Shown piece by piece: positions 9,227 to 17,144 of a stretch of DNA of 64,000 nucleotides. A program made the translations under genes and the position numbers. Each line of letters begins with the position of its first letter. The first letter of the stretch is position 1. Source of the stretch: Calothrix membranacea FACHB-236 (GTDB lineage Bacteria; Cyanobacteriota; Cyanobacteriia; Cyanobacteriales; Nostocaceae). The notes under the pieces are model-generated. The model searched no databases, had not been told where the DNA came from, and saw only the letters and a program-made list of their open reading frames with translations. Where the stretch lies: the NCBI RefSeq assembly GCF_014696315.1, contig NZ_JACJPX010000026.1:39625-103624 (forward strand), given 5' to 3'.

Positions 9227-10081
9227 TTATTCAAAGACGACAGTTTTATTGGCATAGACTAAAACACGATTTTGCAAGTGCAAGCGTACGGCTCTAGCTA
9301 ATACAACTCGCTCTAAATCTTTACCTTTTCTAATTAAATCTTCAACGTCATCGCGGTGGCTGACTCGCACCACATCCTGTTCAATAATGGGGCCAGCATC
9401 TAACTCAGGAGTAGCATAATGTGCCGTAGCTCCAATAATTTTAACTCCTCTGTCAAAAGCGCGGTGGTAAGGGTTTGCGCCTACAAAAGCAGGTAAAAAT
9501 GAGTGATGAATATTAATAATTTGCGGAAATTTAGTAATAAAATCTGCGCTGACAATCTGCATATATTTTGCCAATACAACTAAATCAATGTTGTATTGAT
9601 GCAGTAATTCTAATTGTTTCAGTTCCTGTTCTGCTTTGTTTTCTTTAGTGATGGGAATGTAGTGATAATCAATGCCAAATTGCTCGGCTACTTTCTGCAG
9701 ATTAGGATGATTACTAATAATTAGCGGAATCTCAGCAGCAAATTCCTTAGCACGATGTCGCCAAATTAAGTCAAACAGACAATGGTCTTGCTTACTAACC
9801 CAGATAGCAATACGGGGTACAGTATCAGAAAAATGTAGTTCCCATTTCGCGCCTAAAGGTTGGGCAATGGCATTAAATGCTGGCCCTATTAAATCTCGTG
9901 GCAGGTTAAACCCCTCTAGCTGCCATTCAATGCGGCTGAGAAACAACCCAGCACCAAAGTCTGTATGCTGATCGGCATGGATAATATTGCCGCCATTAGA
10001 GTAGATAAAATTAGCAATTTTAGCCACTAATCCTCGCTGATCTGGGCAGGAAATAAGCAAGGTTGCTGTTGGTTTGGTCAT
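9227..10081 (-). CDS. purU: Formyltetrahydrofolate deformylase
   Basis: Hydrolyses 10-formyl-THF to THF and formate, balancing one-carbon pools and supplying formate for purine synthesis. 284 residues from the ATG at 10081, beginning MTKPTATLLISCPDQRG, match the family length. An N-terminal ACT domain (~7-85; CPDQRGLVAKIANFIYSNGG) is followed by a formyltransferase-fold domain with the catalytic set: NIHHSFLP (Asn/His), then TPELDAGPI (Asp). An ATG 60 bases upstream would add a Pro-Met-rich leader encoded entirely by a GGGCATGGGGCATGG-type repeat; that extension is very probably not translated as part of the enzyme. It converges on the kinase gene, 43 bases away. Confidence 0.93.
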   Translation of the reverse strand: MTKPTATLLISCPDQRGLVAKIANFIYSNGGNIIHADQHTDFGAGLFLSRIEWQLEGFNLPRDLIGPAFNAIAQPLGAKWELHFSDTVPRIAIWVSKQDHCLFDLIWRHRAKEFAAEIPLIISNHPNLQKVAEQFGIDYHYIPITKENKAEQELKQLELLHQYNIDLVVLAKYMQIVSADFITKFPQIINIHHSFLPAFVGANPYHRAFDRGVKIIGATAHYATPELDAGPIIEQDVVRVSHRDDVEDLIRKGKDLERVVLARAVRLHLQNRVLVYANKTVVFE

Positions 10082-10083
10082 GT

Positions 10084-10150
10084 CATTTGTAATGGGCATG
10101 GGGCATGGGGCATGGGGCATTGGGTAATTGGTAATGGGCATTTCTCCCTT
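10084..10150. repeat. GGGCATGGGGCATGG low-complexity repeat upstream of purU
   Basis: Imperfect 7-8 bp units of GGGCATG/GGTAATG. The same motif recurs at 10805-10838 and inside the NRPS gene at 36417-36445. Confidence 0.75.
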
Positions 10151-10179
10151 TCCCCCTTTCCCCTTGTCCCCTTCTCTCC

Positions 10180-10785
10180 CTATTTACCGTTGGGAGTTGG
10201 TAAAGGTGTTTTATCGCTATTAGCTACTGGTTGTTTCCACTCGGATATATCGCGGTTGACTGCGTTTTCAAAATCTGTGGAAACCAACAGAACATCTATA
10301 TTACCATCGGGTTTTACAGATGGGTCAGCTTGAGCATATAAGAAGCGACGGTTAAAGTTAGTCGTACCTAAAAGCAATTGATGGCTTTGCTGATTTTTCA
10401 GGGTGATATTAATTGTCGCCTGGGGGTTGTCTAAGCCAAAATCGCCTTTTTGATTAGGCGGGATAGATAAAGAGCGATCGCTCTTGCCTTTTACCAACAA
10501 ATCCATTAAATAAGAAACAATAGCATCATTCGCTGGCTCTGACACCGGTGATTTTAACAACCATTTAGGCGGACTATCCTGCGGGTTCCGTTCCACAGCT
10601 AAAGAGAGTTTTGCTGTTGTGATTTTCAATGACTGCACATCATCAGCAGTAAAAGCGAAAATCTGCTGCTTTTGATCCTTTACTTCCTCACGCTGAGTCG
10701 CCCCCCGAATTTCATGGAAATAAACAAAGCTACCCAAACCTAGGGCTAGCAATATCAAAATTAAAGTTGCGCGCGAAAATTTCAT
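10180..10785 (-). CDS. DUF4340 membrane-anchored protein of a Gld-type ABC locus
   Basis: 201 residues with an N-terminal hydrophobic anchor (about 5-23) after MKFSRAT, then a soluble beta-rich region facing away from the cytoplasm. The segment around FTADDVQSLKITT and GLDNPQATINITL matches DUF4340 proteins, which usually sit beside GldG-like genes; this one follows the GldG-like gene on the same strand after ~160 bases of repeats. DUF4340 proteins are often longer, and this one carries one repeat of the fold. The role is unknown; a periplasmic accessory part of the ABC system is the best inference. The C-terminus (TPLPTPNGK) runs into repeat-like sequence. Confidence 0.75.
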   Translation of the reverse strand: MKFSRATLILILLALGLGSFVYFHEIRGATQREEVKDQKQQIFAFTADDVQSLKITTAKLSLAVERNPQDSPPKWLLKSPVSEPANDAIVSYLMDLLVKGKSDRSLSIPPNQKGDFGLDNPQATINITLKNQQSHQLLLGTTNFNRRFLYAQADPSVKPDGNIDVLLVSTDFENAVNRDISEWKQPVANSDKTPLPTPNGK

Positions 10786-10800
10786 GTTTTAATCATTGTG

Positions 10801-10889
10801 GTAATGGGCATGGGGCATGGGGCATGGGGCATTGGGGGATGAGTAATGAGTAATGAGTAATGAGTAATGAGTAATGAGTCATGGGTAAT
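10801..10889. repeat. GGGCATG block and GAGTAAT heptamer tandem repeat
   Basis: Five exact GAGTAAT heptamers (10841-10875) are followed by two variants (GAGTCAT, GGGTAAT), preceded by GGGCATG repeats. They lie between two genes of one operon. Heptamer arrays of this kind (STRR repeats) are known from heterocystous cyanobacteria. Confidence 0.85.
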
Positions 10890-10944
10890 GGGAATTTGCC
10901 CCTTGTCTCCCTGCCCCCTGCCCCCCTGCCTCTTCCCCAATCCC

Positions 10945-12669
10945 TCACCGCCTCCGCCACCAAATCAGAAAGGCGGATACTAAGCCAATCAGGGGTAGAA
11001 GTAATAAAGATGACAATGTTAATAGATTGGCTTGGGCGGCTGTGATGTTGAGGCGGCGGTTTTTGGCTTCTTTGGGGCGAATTGATAAAGGTTGTCGATC
11101 CTCTTGTTTGCTTAGCCAGGTGACTGAGTTGAGGAAGACATCACCGTTTAATTGCTGTTGAAATAAGCCATCGGTAGCAAAGTCGGAATTTCCGATGACT
11201 ACTAACCGGGATTCAGTAGCAGGTTTTTCACCTTGCTGATTGTTTAAAGGTGCAGCAGTTGTAGGAGTTGGTGAAGGTGTAGCTGTGGGAGTTGGCGAAG
11301 GGCTAGCGCTGGGTGTGGGTGAAGTACTAGCTTTGGGTGTCGCTTGTCCTTGGGTTGTGGGTGATGGTAATGGTGAGGGTGTGGGGTTAGGTTGAGTTGT
11401 GGATGGGGCTGGTAGTTTTTTCTCTAAAGCTACGCCTAAAGTTAAAGGCCCTTTCAGGTCTTTATCGGCATTAAACTCTAATTTCTCGCTTTGCAGGTCG
11501 CTTTCTGCCCAGCTGTTAGGATAAGGTTTGGTTCGCAGCAAGGGTGTAGACTGAACACCAGCTACGGGATTAATTTGCAACGGTCTTGCTAACCGATAAA
11601 AAGAAATATTGTTACCAAATTCTTTAGTAATTGGATGTTGACCGTAGTCTGTAATTATGGGAACTGCTGGCCCTTGTTTTGCACCTTGTCCAGAAACATC
11701 AACTGCTAAACGACTATCTAGTGTCACACCCCACTGTTTCAGCAAGTTATCGAGTTTAGGGTCGGTACCAGGGTCAATCATTAGCAGTAAGTTACCGCCA
11801 CGATTGAGGTATTGTTCTAAAGCTTGAACTTCCCCCTCAAATAGGGCTTCTTTTGGCCCGGCTACTACGACCGCCGCTGCATCATCAGGTACTTTTGCGG
11901 CTTCGGCTAAATTTAAGGGCGAGGTGGTGAAGTTTTTATCAGTTAATCCCTGAATAGCTTGCGACATTCCACTTTCAGCTGCTGTCAGTTGGTGTTCGCC
12001 ATGACCTTGAAGAAAGTAAACTTTGGCGGCGTTAGCAGTAGTAATTTGTTGCAGACGATTAGTTAACCTTACTTCTGAAAGCCTTTCATTTTCCTGATTA
12101 ACTACTTGTACTAACTGCCTTTTATCTTGATATTCTAAATAAACTTCTCCATAGTCTTTATAACCAAACTTTGTGGCTAGTCCTGGTCTAGCATCTGGAT
12201 CGACATACTCAAATTGAAACTTGGAGCTTTGCCGACGATAATTTTCTAGTAAATACCGGTCTTGGGGATTTTGATTCACATCAAAAATCCAGACTTTAAC
12301 TGGCTGTGGCAGATTATTTAATAATTCTTGCGATTGGGGTGCTAAGGTAAATAATTGAGTTTCTGTTAAATCTGCCCGGTAATGGTAGCGGACACCCAAG
12401 AAGTTAATTAGCCCTAAAATTACCAATACTGCTAAAGTGGCAACTAAAGCATTAGTACCTGCTTTGGTAGAACGACTTCCTAACCATTGATTGTTTTGGC
12501 TTTGTAAAATAATCCATATACCAATAACTGCAATTCCGGTAATGAGAAATGCTAAGGAAATTGGACTCCATGATGATGAAATTAACCTAGCCGTTAAGCC
12601 CGCCACTAAGAAGAATGGGCCTAGCCAAAACAGATATTTCCAAAGTTTATTTTTAGCAACGATTTTCAT
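10945..12669 (-). CDS. GldG-like ABC transporter auxiliary protein
   Basis: 574 residues. Two to three membrane helices at the N-terminus (within ~10-105), a large extracytoplasmic region with a Rossmann-like core (VYFLQGHGEHQLTAAESG; LLLMIDPGTDPKLDNLLKQW) as in GldG/DUF4350-type ABC auxiliary proteins, and one C-terminal helix before the positive end WWRRR. A Pro/Ser/Thr-rich linker of ~45 residues (PTPSPLPSP, PSPTPTATPSP) near 420-470 separates the core from the tail. It follows the ABC permease and ATPase genes on the same strand. In Bacteroidetes GldAFG is linked to gliding; in cyanobacteria the substrate is unknown, so no function beyond 'export or envelope ABC complex' is claimed. Confidence 0.85.
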   Translation of the reverse strand: MKIVAKNKLWKYLFWLGPFFLVAGLTARLISSSWSPISLAFLITGIAVIGIWIILQSQNNQWLGSRSTKAGTNALVATLAVLVILGLINFLGVRYHYRADLTETQLFTLAPQSQELLNNLPQPVKVWIFDVNQNPQDRYLLENYRRQSSKFQFEYVDPDARPGLATKFGYKDYGEVYLEYQDKRQLVQVVNQENERLSEVRLTNRLQQITTANAAKVYFLQGHGEHQLTAAESGMSQAIQGLTDKNFTTSPLNLAEAAKVPDDAAAVVVAGPKEALFEGEVQALEQYLNRGGNLLLMIDPGTDPKLDNLLKQWGVTLDSRLAVDVSGQGAKQGPAVPIITDYGQHPITKEFGNNISFYRLARPLQINPVAGVQSTPLLRTKPYPNSWAESDLQSEKLEFNADKDLKGPLTLGVALEKKLPAPSTTQPNPTPSPLPSPTTQGQATPKASTSPTPSASPSPTPTATPSPTPTTAAPLNNQQGEKPATESRLVVIGNSDFATDGLFQQQLNGDVFLNSVTWLSKQEDRQPLSIRPKEAKNRRLNITAAQANLLTLSSLLLLPLIGLVSAFLIWWRRR

Positions 12670-12699
12670 GTGAGATGTTAAGAGTCAAGGGTCAAGAGT

Positions 12700-12724
12700 T
12701 GGAGAGACGCGATTAATCGCGTCT
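12700..12724. repeat. Palindrome AGACGCGATTAATCGCGTCT
   Basis: A perfect 20-bp palindrome (AGACGCGATTAATCGCGTCT) embedded in heptamer-like GTCAAGG repeats between the permease and GldG-like genes. A relative with GACGCGATGAATCGCGTCTC occurs at about 61319-61341. Confidence 0.75.
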
Positions 12725-12811
12725 GTACTCAAAGGTCAAATGTTAAGGGTCAAGGGTCAAGAGTTGGGAATTTTGACTTTGGACTCTTGACTTTGGACTT
12801 TGGACTCTTAT

Positions 12812-13624
12812 TTATTGACGCTGAAAGCGCAGGGCATCAATTGATTGAGATGTCAGGAAGATACCCAGAAAAATGTAACTGAGAAATAGTAGCAGGGCGC
12901 TAGTATCAAAAATGCCTTCGATAAAAGTATTAAAATGTTTGAGTAAAGAGATATAACTCAAGGCTTCGCCAATGGGGCCGGGGACAGTTCTAGCAATTAA
13001 ATCAACGAATAACAGTAATAAAATTACTGCAAAAGTGAATACAGCAGAGAGAATTGTACTATCTGTTAACGATGAAATAAACATTCCCAAAGATAAAATC
13101 GCGGCTGCGAGTAAAATTAATCCTAAATGCCCAAATAAGAGAATGGTTAGTGTCATGGGTGGGTTTGATTGTTGAATCACAAACGCTTCCAGCGCCAGCA
13201 AGGGTATAACCATTGTGATAAAGAAAGTGATCACGCCCAATAACTTACCAACAGCTACCGCCCAGTTTGTCACTGGTGACGTAGCTAATAGTTCTAAAGT
13301 GCCCCGCTTACGTTCTTCGGCATAAAGTCCCATAGAAAGAATGGGCAATACAAATAATAATAGCCATCCCATTCGGTCTAAAAATGCCCGTACAAATTCA
13401 TAGGGAACATCAATTGGTGGTACTGGTACTCCTAATTGTTGTCCTTGTAAATCTAAGGCGGTGATTGTTGGCAAAATACCGCTTGGCCCTAGCAAAATCA
13501 TTACTAAGAATAAGCCGGAAATAAACCAAAATATGCCAGCAATCACATAAACCAAAGGTGATACAAAATAACTCTGCAATTCTCGGCGATAAATGGCAAT
13601 AATATTACTCAGTACTATACCCAT
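12812..13624 (-). CDS. ABC-2 type permease (GldF-like)
   Basis: 270 residues with six predicted membrane helices, for example SPLVYVIAGIFWFISGLFLV (21-40) and LLLFLSYIFLGIFLTSQSI near the end. The segment MGLYAEERKRGTLELLATSP is the conserved cytoplasmic loop of ABC-2 permeases that contacts the ATPase. The start codon follows the ATPase stop with no gap (TAG then ATG), so the two are translationally coupled. It forms the membrane channel of the complex with the ATPase and the GldG-like protein. Substrate unknown. Confidence 0.9.
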   Translation of the reverse strand: MGIVLSNIIAIYRRELQSYFVSPLVYVIAGIFWFISGLFLVMILLGPSGILPTITALDLQGQQLGVPVPPIDVPYEFVRAFLDRMGWLLLFVLPILSMGLYAEERKRGTLELLATSPVTNWAVAVGKLLGVITFFITMVIPLLALEAFVIQQSNPPMTLTILLFGHLGLILLAAAILSLGMFISSLTDSTILSAVFTFAVILLLLFVDLIARTVPGPIGEALSYISLLKHFNTFIEGIFDTSALLLFLSYIFLGIFLTSQSIDALRFQRQ

Positions 13625-14629
13625 CTACGCTGCTTCTCCTTCTTTGGGGGCTGAGTCTTGGATAGATTCTAAATTTTTTTCTTCTGTTGTTAACTGCAAA
13701 AACACATCTTCTAGGGTAGCGCTGACACGCCGCATTTCATGTAATGCAAATCCCGCACGGACTATTGTGGCAGCAATATCTTTTCCTGGTTCGGTTCCTG
13801 GTTGCGATATTACTCGTAAATAGGCGCGGTTTGCTGACACTGGGTGATGACTCCCAGACGTAGGAATTGATTCTACCAGACTCACGCCTGAGATGTTTTG
13901 CAATACTTGTTTTGCTAGGCTAGCTTCACCTTCAATTTCCAATTCATACCCAGAGCCACCTGTCAACTGTGTCATGAGATTTTCTGGTGTATTAGTGGCG
14001 ACGACTTTACCACGATTAATAATGGCAACGCGGCTACAAGTCATGCTCACTTCTGGGAGAATGTGGGTGGAAAGAATGATGGTATGAGTGCCGGCGAGGC
14101 TTTTAATTAAATTCCGCACCTCAATGATTTGCCGGGGGTCAAGTCCTACCGTCGGTTCATCTAAAATAATCGCTGGTGGATCGTGGACGATCGCCTGAGC
14201 AATCCCCACTCTTTGACGGTATCCTTTAGACAGTTTGCGGATCAGTACCTTGCGCTTATCTTCTAAATTACAACGAGCGATCGCAGCTTTTACTTTATGA
14301 TTGCGATCGCCTGCGGATACTCCTTTAATTCTGGCCACAAAATGCAAAAACCCCTCCACCGTCATATCTGGATATAACGGCGGGGTTTCTGGTAAATAAC
14401 CAATTCGTTGGCGCACAGATAGAGAATTCTCATGGACATCAAAGCCTGCAATCTTCGCTGTCCCCTTCGTTGCGGGTAAATAACCAGCTAAAATTCGCAT
14501 AGTGGTAGTTTTACCAGCACCATTCGGGCCTAAAAACCCTAAAATCTCCCCAGGTTCGACATTAAAAGTCACATCAGTAATCGCTGGAGTCGAACCGTAT
14601 ATTTTACTTAAATGCTCAACTTCAATCAT
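13625..14629 (-). CDS. ABC transporter ATP-binding protein (GldA-like)
   Basis: 334 residues. Walker A GPNGAGKTT at 34-42, signature LSKGYRQRVGIAQA near 132-145, Walker B PAIILDEPTVGLD near 151-163, and the H-loop STHILPE. A C-terminal extension of ~100 residues after the nucleotide-binding domain is usual for ATPases paired with ABC-2 permeases (DUF4162-like). First gene of a minus-strand operon ATPase-permease-GldG-DUF4340. It drives export from the cytoplasmic face of the inner membrane. Confidence 0.93.
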   Translation of the reverse strand: MIEVEHLSKIYGSTPAITDVTFNVEPGEILGFLGPNGAGKTTTMRILAGYLPATKGTAKIAGFDVHENSLSVRQRIGYLPETPPLYPDMTVEGFLHFVARIKGVSAGDRNHKVKAAIARCNLEDKRKVLIRKLSKGYRQRVGIAQAIVHDPPAIILDEPTVGLDPRQIIEVRNLIKSLAGTHTIILSTHILPEVSMTCSRVAIINRGKVVATNTPENLMTQLTGGSGYELEIEGEASLAKQVLQNISGVSLVESIPTSGSHHPVSANRAYLRVISQPGTEPGKDIAATIVRAGFALHEMRRVSATLEDVFLQLTTEEKNLESIQDSAPKEGEAA

Positions 14630-14961
14630 CAGTCTCAGGCGATCGCGATTTTATAGAATACCCAACAATCTTAGATCACCATGTTTTGATTGCAAGCATT
14701 AAGGGAACTCCAAAAAATAAATTATTCCGTTTAAGTCGTTGACTGTTGACGGTTCACAGTTAACAGTCAACGGTCAACCGTGAACAATAGCAATGGAATG
14801 TTTTTTGTACTTGGAAGTCCCTAAATGGGGATGAGGGGGAATAAGCTATCCATCGTGAGGACGGTTGACAGTTGACAGCCCTGATTAGTAGTTATGCAAT
14901 TTATAAGCGCACTAGCTTAACCATTTAATTTGCTCATTGAGGCTGCAGGGGGGTATGGAAT
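14630..14961. other. Intergenic: inverted heptamer repeats
   Basis: No gene. At about 14733-14790 GTTGACTGTTGACGG and its complements (CCGTCAACCGTGAAC) form an imperfect inverted array of the STRR type. The rest is unassigned; the ABC operon promoter should lie near 14640-14700. Confidence 0.5.
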
Positions 14962-15240
14962 AGAGAATGCGATCGCATTGGTGACCAACCAGATCAGGTT
15001 GTCTACCAACGAGGGCTCATCCATAGAGAATGCGATCACATTGGTGACCAACCAGATCGGGTTGTCTATCAATGAGGGCTCATCCATAGAGAACTAGATC
15101 ACATTGGTGACCAACCAGATCGGGTTGTCTATCAATGAGGGCTCATCCATAGAGAACTAGATCGCATTGGTGACCAACCAGATCGGGTTGTCTATCAATG
15201 AGGGCTCATTCATAGAGAACTAGATCACATTGGTGACCAA
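14962..15240. repeat. 63-bp tandem repeat, 4.4 copies
   Basis: Units start at 14962, 15025, 15088, 15151 and 15214, each exactly 63 bp. All share TTGGTGACCAACCAGATC and GGGCTCATCCATAGAGAA. Unit 1 carries an intact HIP1 core (ATGCGATCGCAT); units 2-5 carry decayed versions (GATCACAT, CTAGATCGCAT). Each unit contains the inverted repeat CAACC/GGTTG. The period is 21 codons; on the minus strand units 2 and 1 stay open (ORF 14917-15087, 56 residues), but units 3-5 have a TAG in that frame. Confidence 0.93.
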
Positions 15241-15771
15241 GGTTTTTTGATGACAACACGATTATTTCAGTTAATTTACTGAAGTACAATATTTGATAAA
15301 AGCAATAGAAGGGTGCGTTACGCTATCGCTAACGCACGCTACAGTTTTTCCAGAAATCAATTTGGATTGCTATATATTGTGACTTTTATTACGTTTTAGA
15401 TTCACACAAGTTTATCTTTATTTAACTAAAACCTATCATTAGCTAGTTAATTATGATTGTAAAACCTGTATTTCATCATAAAAAACGCAGCTATTTATTT
15501 AATCAAATTGCTTAAGCATCTGACAAAAGGTAATTAAGTAAAATTTTGATAATTAGTAATGATTATCATGTTAAATAAGTTGCTAATTATGCCATAATTA
15601 TGTTGATGCATTAAGCAAAATATAAGTAAATCGTTGTTATAGCTTCTGTGGAGAAAGCCTATATCGTGACATTGGGAAAAGATGCTTAATTTTTCTATTG
15701 CCAATCGGTTAATTTTTCTAGAGGTAATGGAATTAAAGAGCTAGCTAATGTTAATAGAAAACTAACCTCTG
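15241..15771. other. AT-rich leader region of the Crp-family gene
   Basis: No gene. An inverted repeat GTGCGTTA...TAACGCAC at 15313-15337 belongs to a dispersed family (see 30663, 42059, 49801). The remainder is AT-rich, with many TAATTA-type tracts. Confidence 0.5.
15313..15337. repeat. Dispersed palindrome GTGCGTTA...TAACGCAC
   Basis: Eight-base perfect arms around CGCTATCGC. Related sequences occur at 18405-18445, 30663-30718, 42059-42206 and 49801-49831. Confidence 0.75.
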
Positions 15772-16485
15772 ATGCAACCGGAAAATCAGCTACTTGGGGC
15801 TTTACCACCCGATATATATGAACGCCTTGCTTCTCACTTTAAGTTAGTTTCTCTCCCAACTCAGGAAGTTATTTGCGAAGTAGCTGAACCAATCGATTAT
15901 GCCTATTTTCCTCATTATGGTGTAATTTCTTTACTAGCCACTATGGATGACGGTGCAACAGTCGAAGTAGCCTTGGTGAGTCAGGAAGGTATGGTAGGTC
16001 TACCTGTAATTTTGGGAGACAATATTTCATCAATGCGAGCAATAGTGCAAGTTCCAGGCGAGGCGATGCGGATTAACGCAGATATACTTAAAGCGGAGTT
16101 TTTCCAAGGTGGGCCTTTGCAAAACCTGCTACTCCGCTACGTACAAGCTGTATTAATAGAATTAGCGCAAGGCGCGGCTTGTAACCGTCTCCATAGTTTA
16201 GACAAGCGCCTAGCCAGATGGCTGCTAAAAATTGCCGATCGCATGGAATCTGAAGAGTTTCCTTTAACCCAAGAATTTATCGCCCAAATGCTAGGTGTCA
16301 GGCGTGCTGGTGTAAGTGTCGCGGCTGCTACTCTCAGCCAATCAGGAATCATCAGCTACAATCGCGGACATATTAGCATCTTAGATAGGAAAGGTTTAGA
16401 AGCAGCTTCTTGTGAGTGTTACCAGGTGGTAAAAGACGAATTTACGCGATTATTCGGAAACTTGCCACATCAAGAAGATAGATAA
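15772..16485 (+). CDS. Crp/Fnr-family transcriptional regulator
   Basis: 237 residues. The N-terminal cyclic-nucleotide-binding-like beta barrel (~20-120) reads FKLVSLPTQEVICEVAEPIDYAY and later EVALVSQEGMVGLPVILG. The canonical phosphate-binding RxS cassette for cAMP is not evident, so a different ligand or none is possible. The C-terminal winged helix (~150-215) has LTQEFIAQMLGVRRAGVSVA as recognition region. This subgroup is abundant in cyanobacteria, and its targets are unknown. The start ATG is the only suitable one. A single-domain response regulator follows 174 bases downstream on the same strand and may be co-regulated. Confidence 0.9.
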   Translation: MQPENQLLGALPPDIYERLASHFKLVSLPTQEVICEVAEPIDYAYFPHYGVISLLATMDDGATVEVALVSQEGMVGLPVILGDNISSMRAIVQVPGEAMRINADILKAEFFQGGPLQNLLLRYVQAVLIELAQGAACNRLHSLDKRLARWLLKIADRMESEEFPLTQEFIAQMLGVRRAGVSVAAATLSQSGIISYNRGHISILDRKGLEAASCECYQVVKDEFTRLFGNLPHQEDR

Positions 16486-16659
16486 ATCTATATAAATAGA
16501 CAGATAAATATGTTTACATTTGTATGTACGAAACCGGACAGACGACATGATGTAACTTTATCTAATCTTTATATGAATGGCAGATAAATCATATATAGCT
16601 CATCACGTAGTTTTAATACGGTTGCTAATCCCAGTTTTTAAATTTAACTAAGTCGAATC

Positions 16660-17070
16660 ATGTATAAGAAACCTATTTCATTTCAGGGTTTAAGATTAGT
16701 AGTTGTTGATGATGATCCTGATACTATTAAGCTTTTGGGTATTTTGTTTGAATTAGAAGGAGCAGAAGTAAAGACAGCGACATCAGTGAAACAGGCTATA
16801 GAAATCTTTTCATTCTTCCAACCAGATATTCTGATTAGTGATATTTGCTTACCAGATGAAGATGGCTATTCTCTCATCAAAAAAGTCAGAAAACTTGACG
16901 CACAGACAGGGAGAAGAACTCCGGCGATCGCATTTAGCGCTGATGTCACAGATGACGATCGCAGAAATGCATATTTGGCTGGTTATCAAAGGTATCTTCA
17001 CAAGCCATTTAACTTAGATGTATTAGCAGGAACTGTTGCTGATTTAGCAGGAATTTCGCAGTGTGCGTGA
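16660..17070 (+). CDS. Single-domain response regulator (CheY-like)
   Basis: 136 residues, receiver only. Acidic pocket VVDDDPD (17-21), phospho-aspartate D61 in LISDICLPDEDG, S93 in AFSAD, and K115 in LHKPF. There is no output domain, so it acts by protein-protein contact or as a phosphorelay intermediate. It follows the Crp-family gene and is followed, convergently, by the ARPP-2-like gene; the 70-base gap holds a GACTCTT heptamer array (17114-17141). No cognate kinase is adjacent. Confidence 0.93.
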   Translation: MYKKPISFQGLRLVVVDDDPDTIKLLGILFELEGAEVKTATSVKQAIEIFSFFQPDILISDICLPDEDGYSLIKKVRKLDAQTGRRTPAIAFSADVTDDDRRNAYLAGYQRYLHKPFNLDVLAGTVADLAGISQCA

Positions 17071-17113
17071 GGGATTGGGGATTGGGGACTGGGGACTGGA
17101 GACTGGGGAATAA

Positions 17114-17143
17114 CTTTTGACTCTTGACTCTTGACTCTTGACT
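17114..17143. repeat. GACTCTT heptamer array
   Basis: Four tandem GACTCTT units between convergent genes; STRR-type. Confidence 0.8.
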
Positions 17144-17144
17144 C

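Noticed and set aside
10082..10141. 20-residue N-terminal extension of PurU (MPITNYPMPHAPCPMPIT)
   Set aside because: Encoded by a GGGCATG repeat; the ACT domain begins right after the Met at 10081, as in the family.
14917..15087. 56-residue minus ORF in the 63-bp repeat (MDEPSLIDNPIWLVTN...)
   Set aside because: Only two units are open, three carry TAG in the same frame, and no ribosome site was seen; kept as a remark, not a gene.
14962..15240. The 63-bp array as a CRISPR
   Set aside because: The units are contiguous and similar throughout; there is no repeat-spacer alternation and no cas gene.
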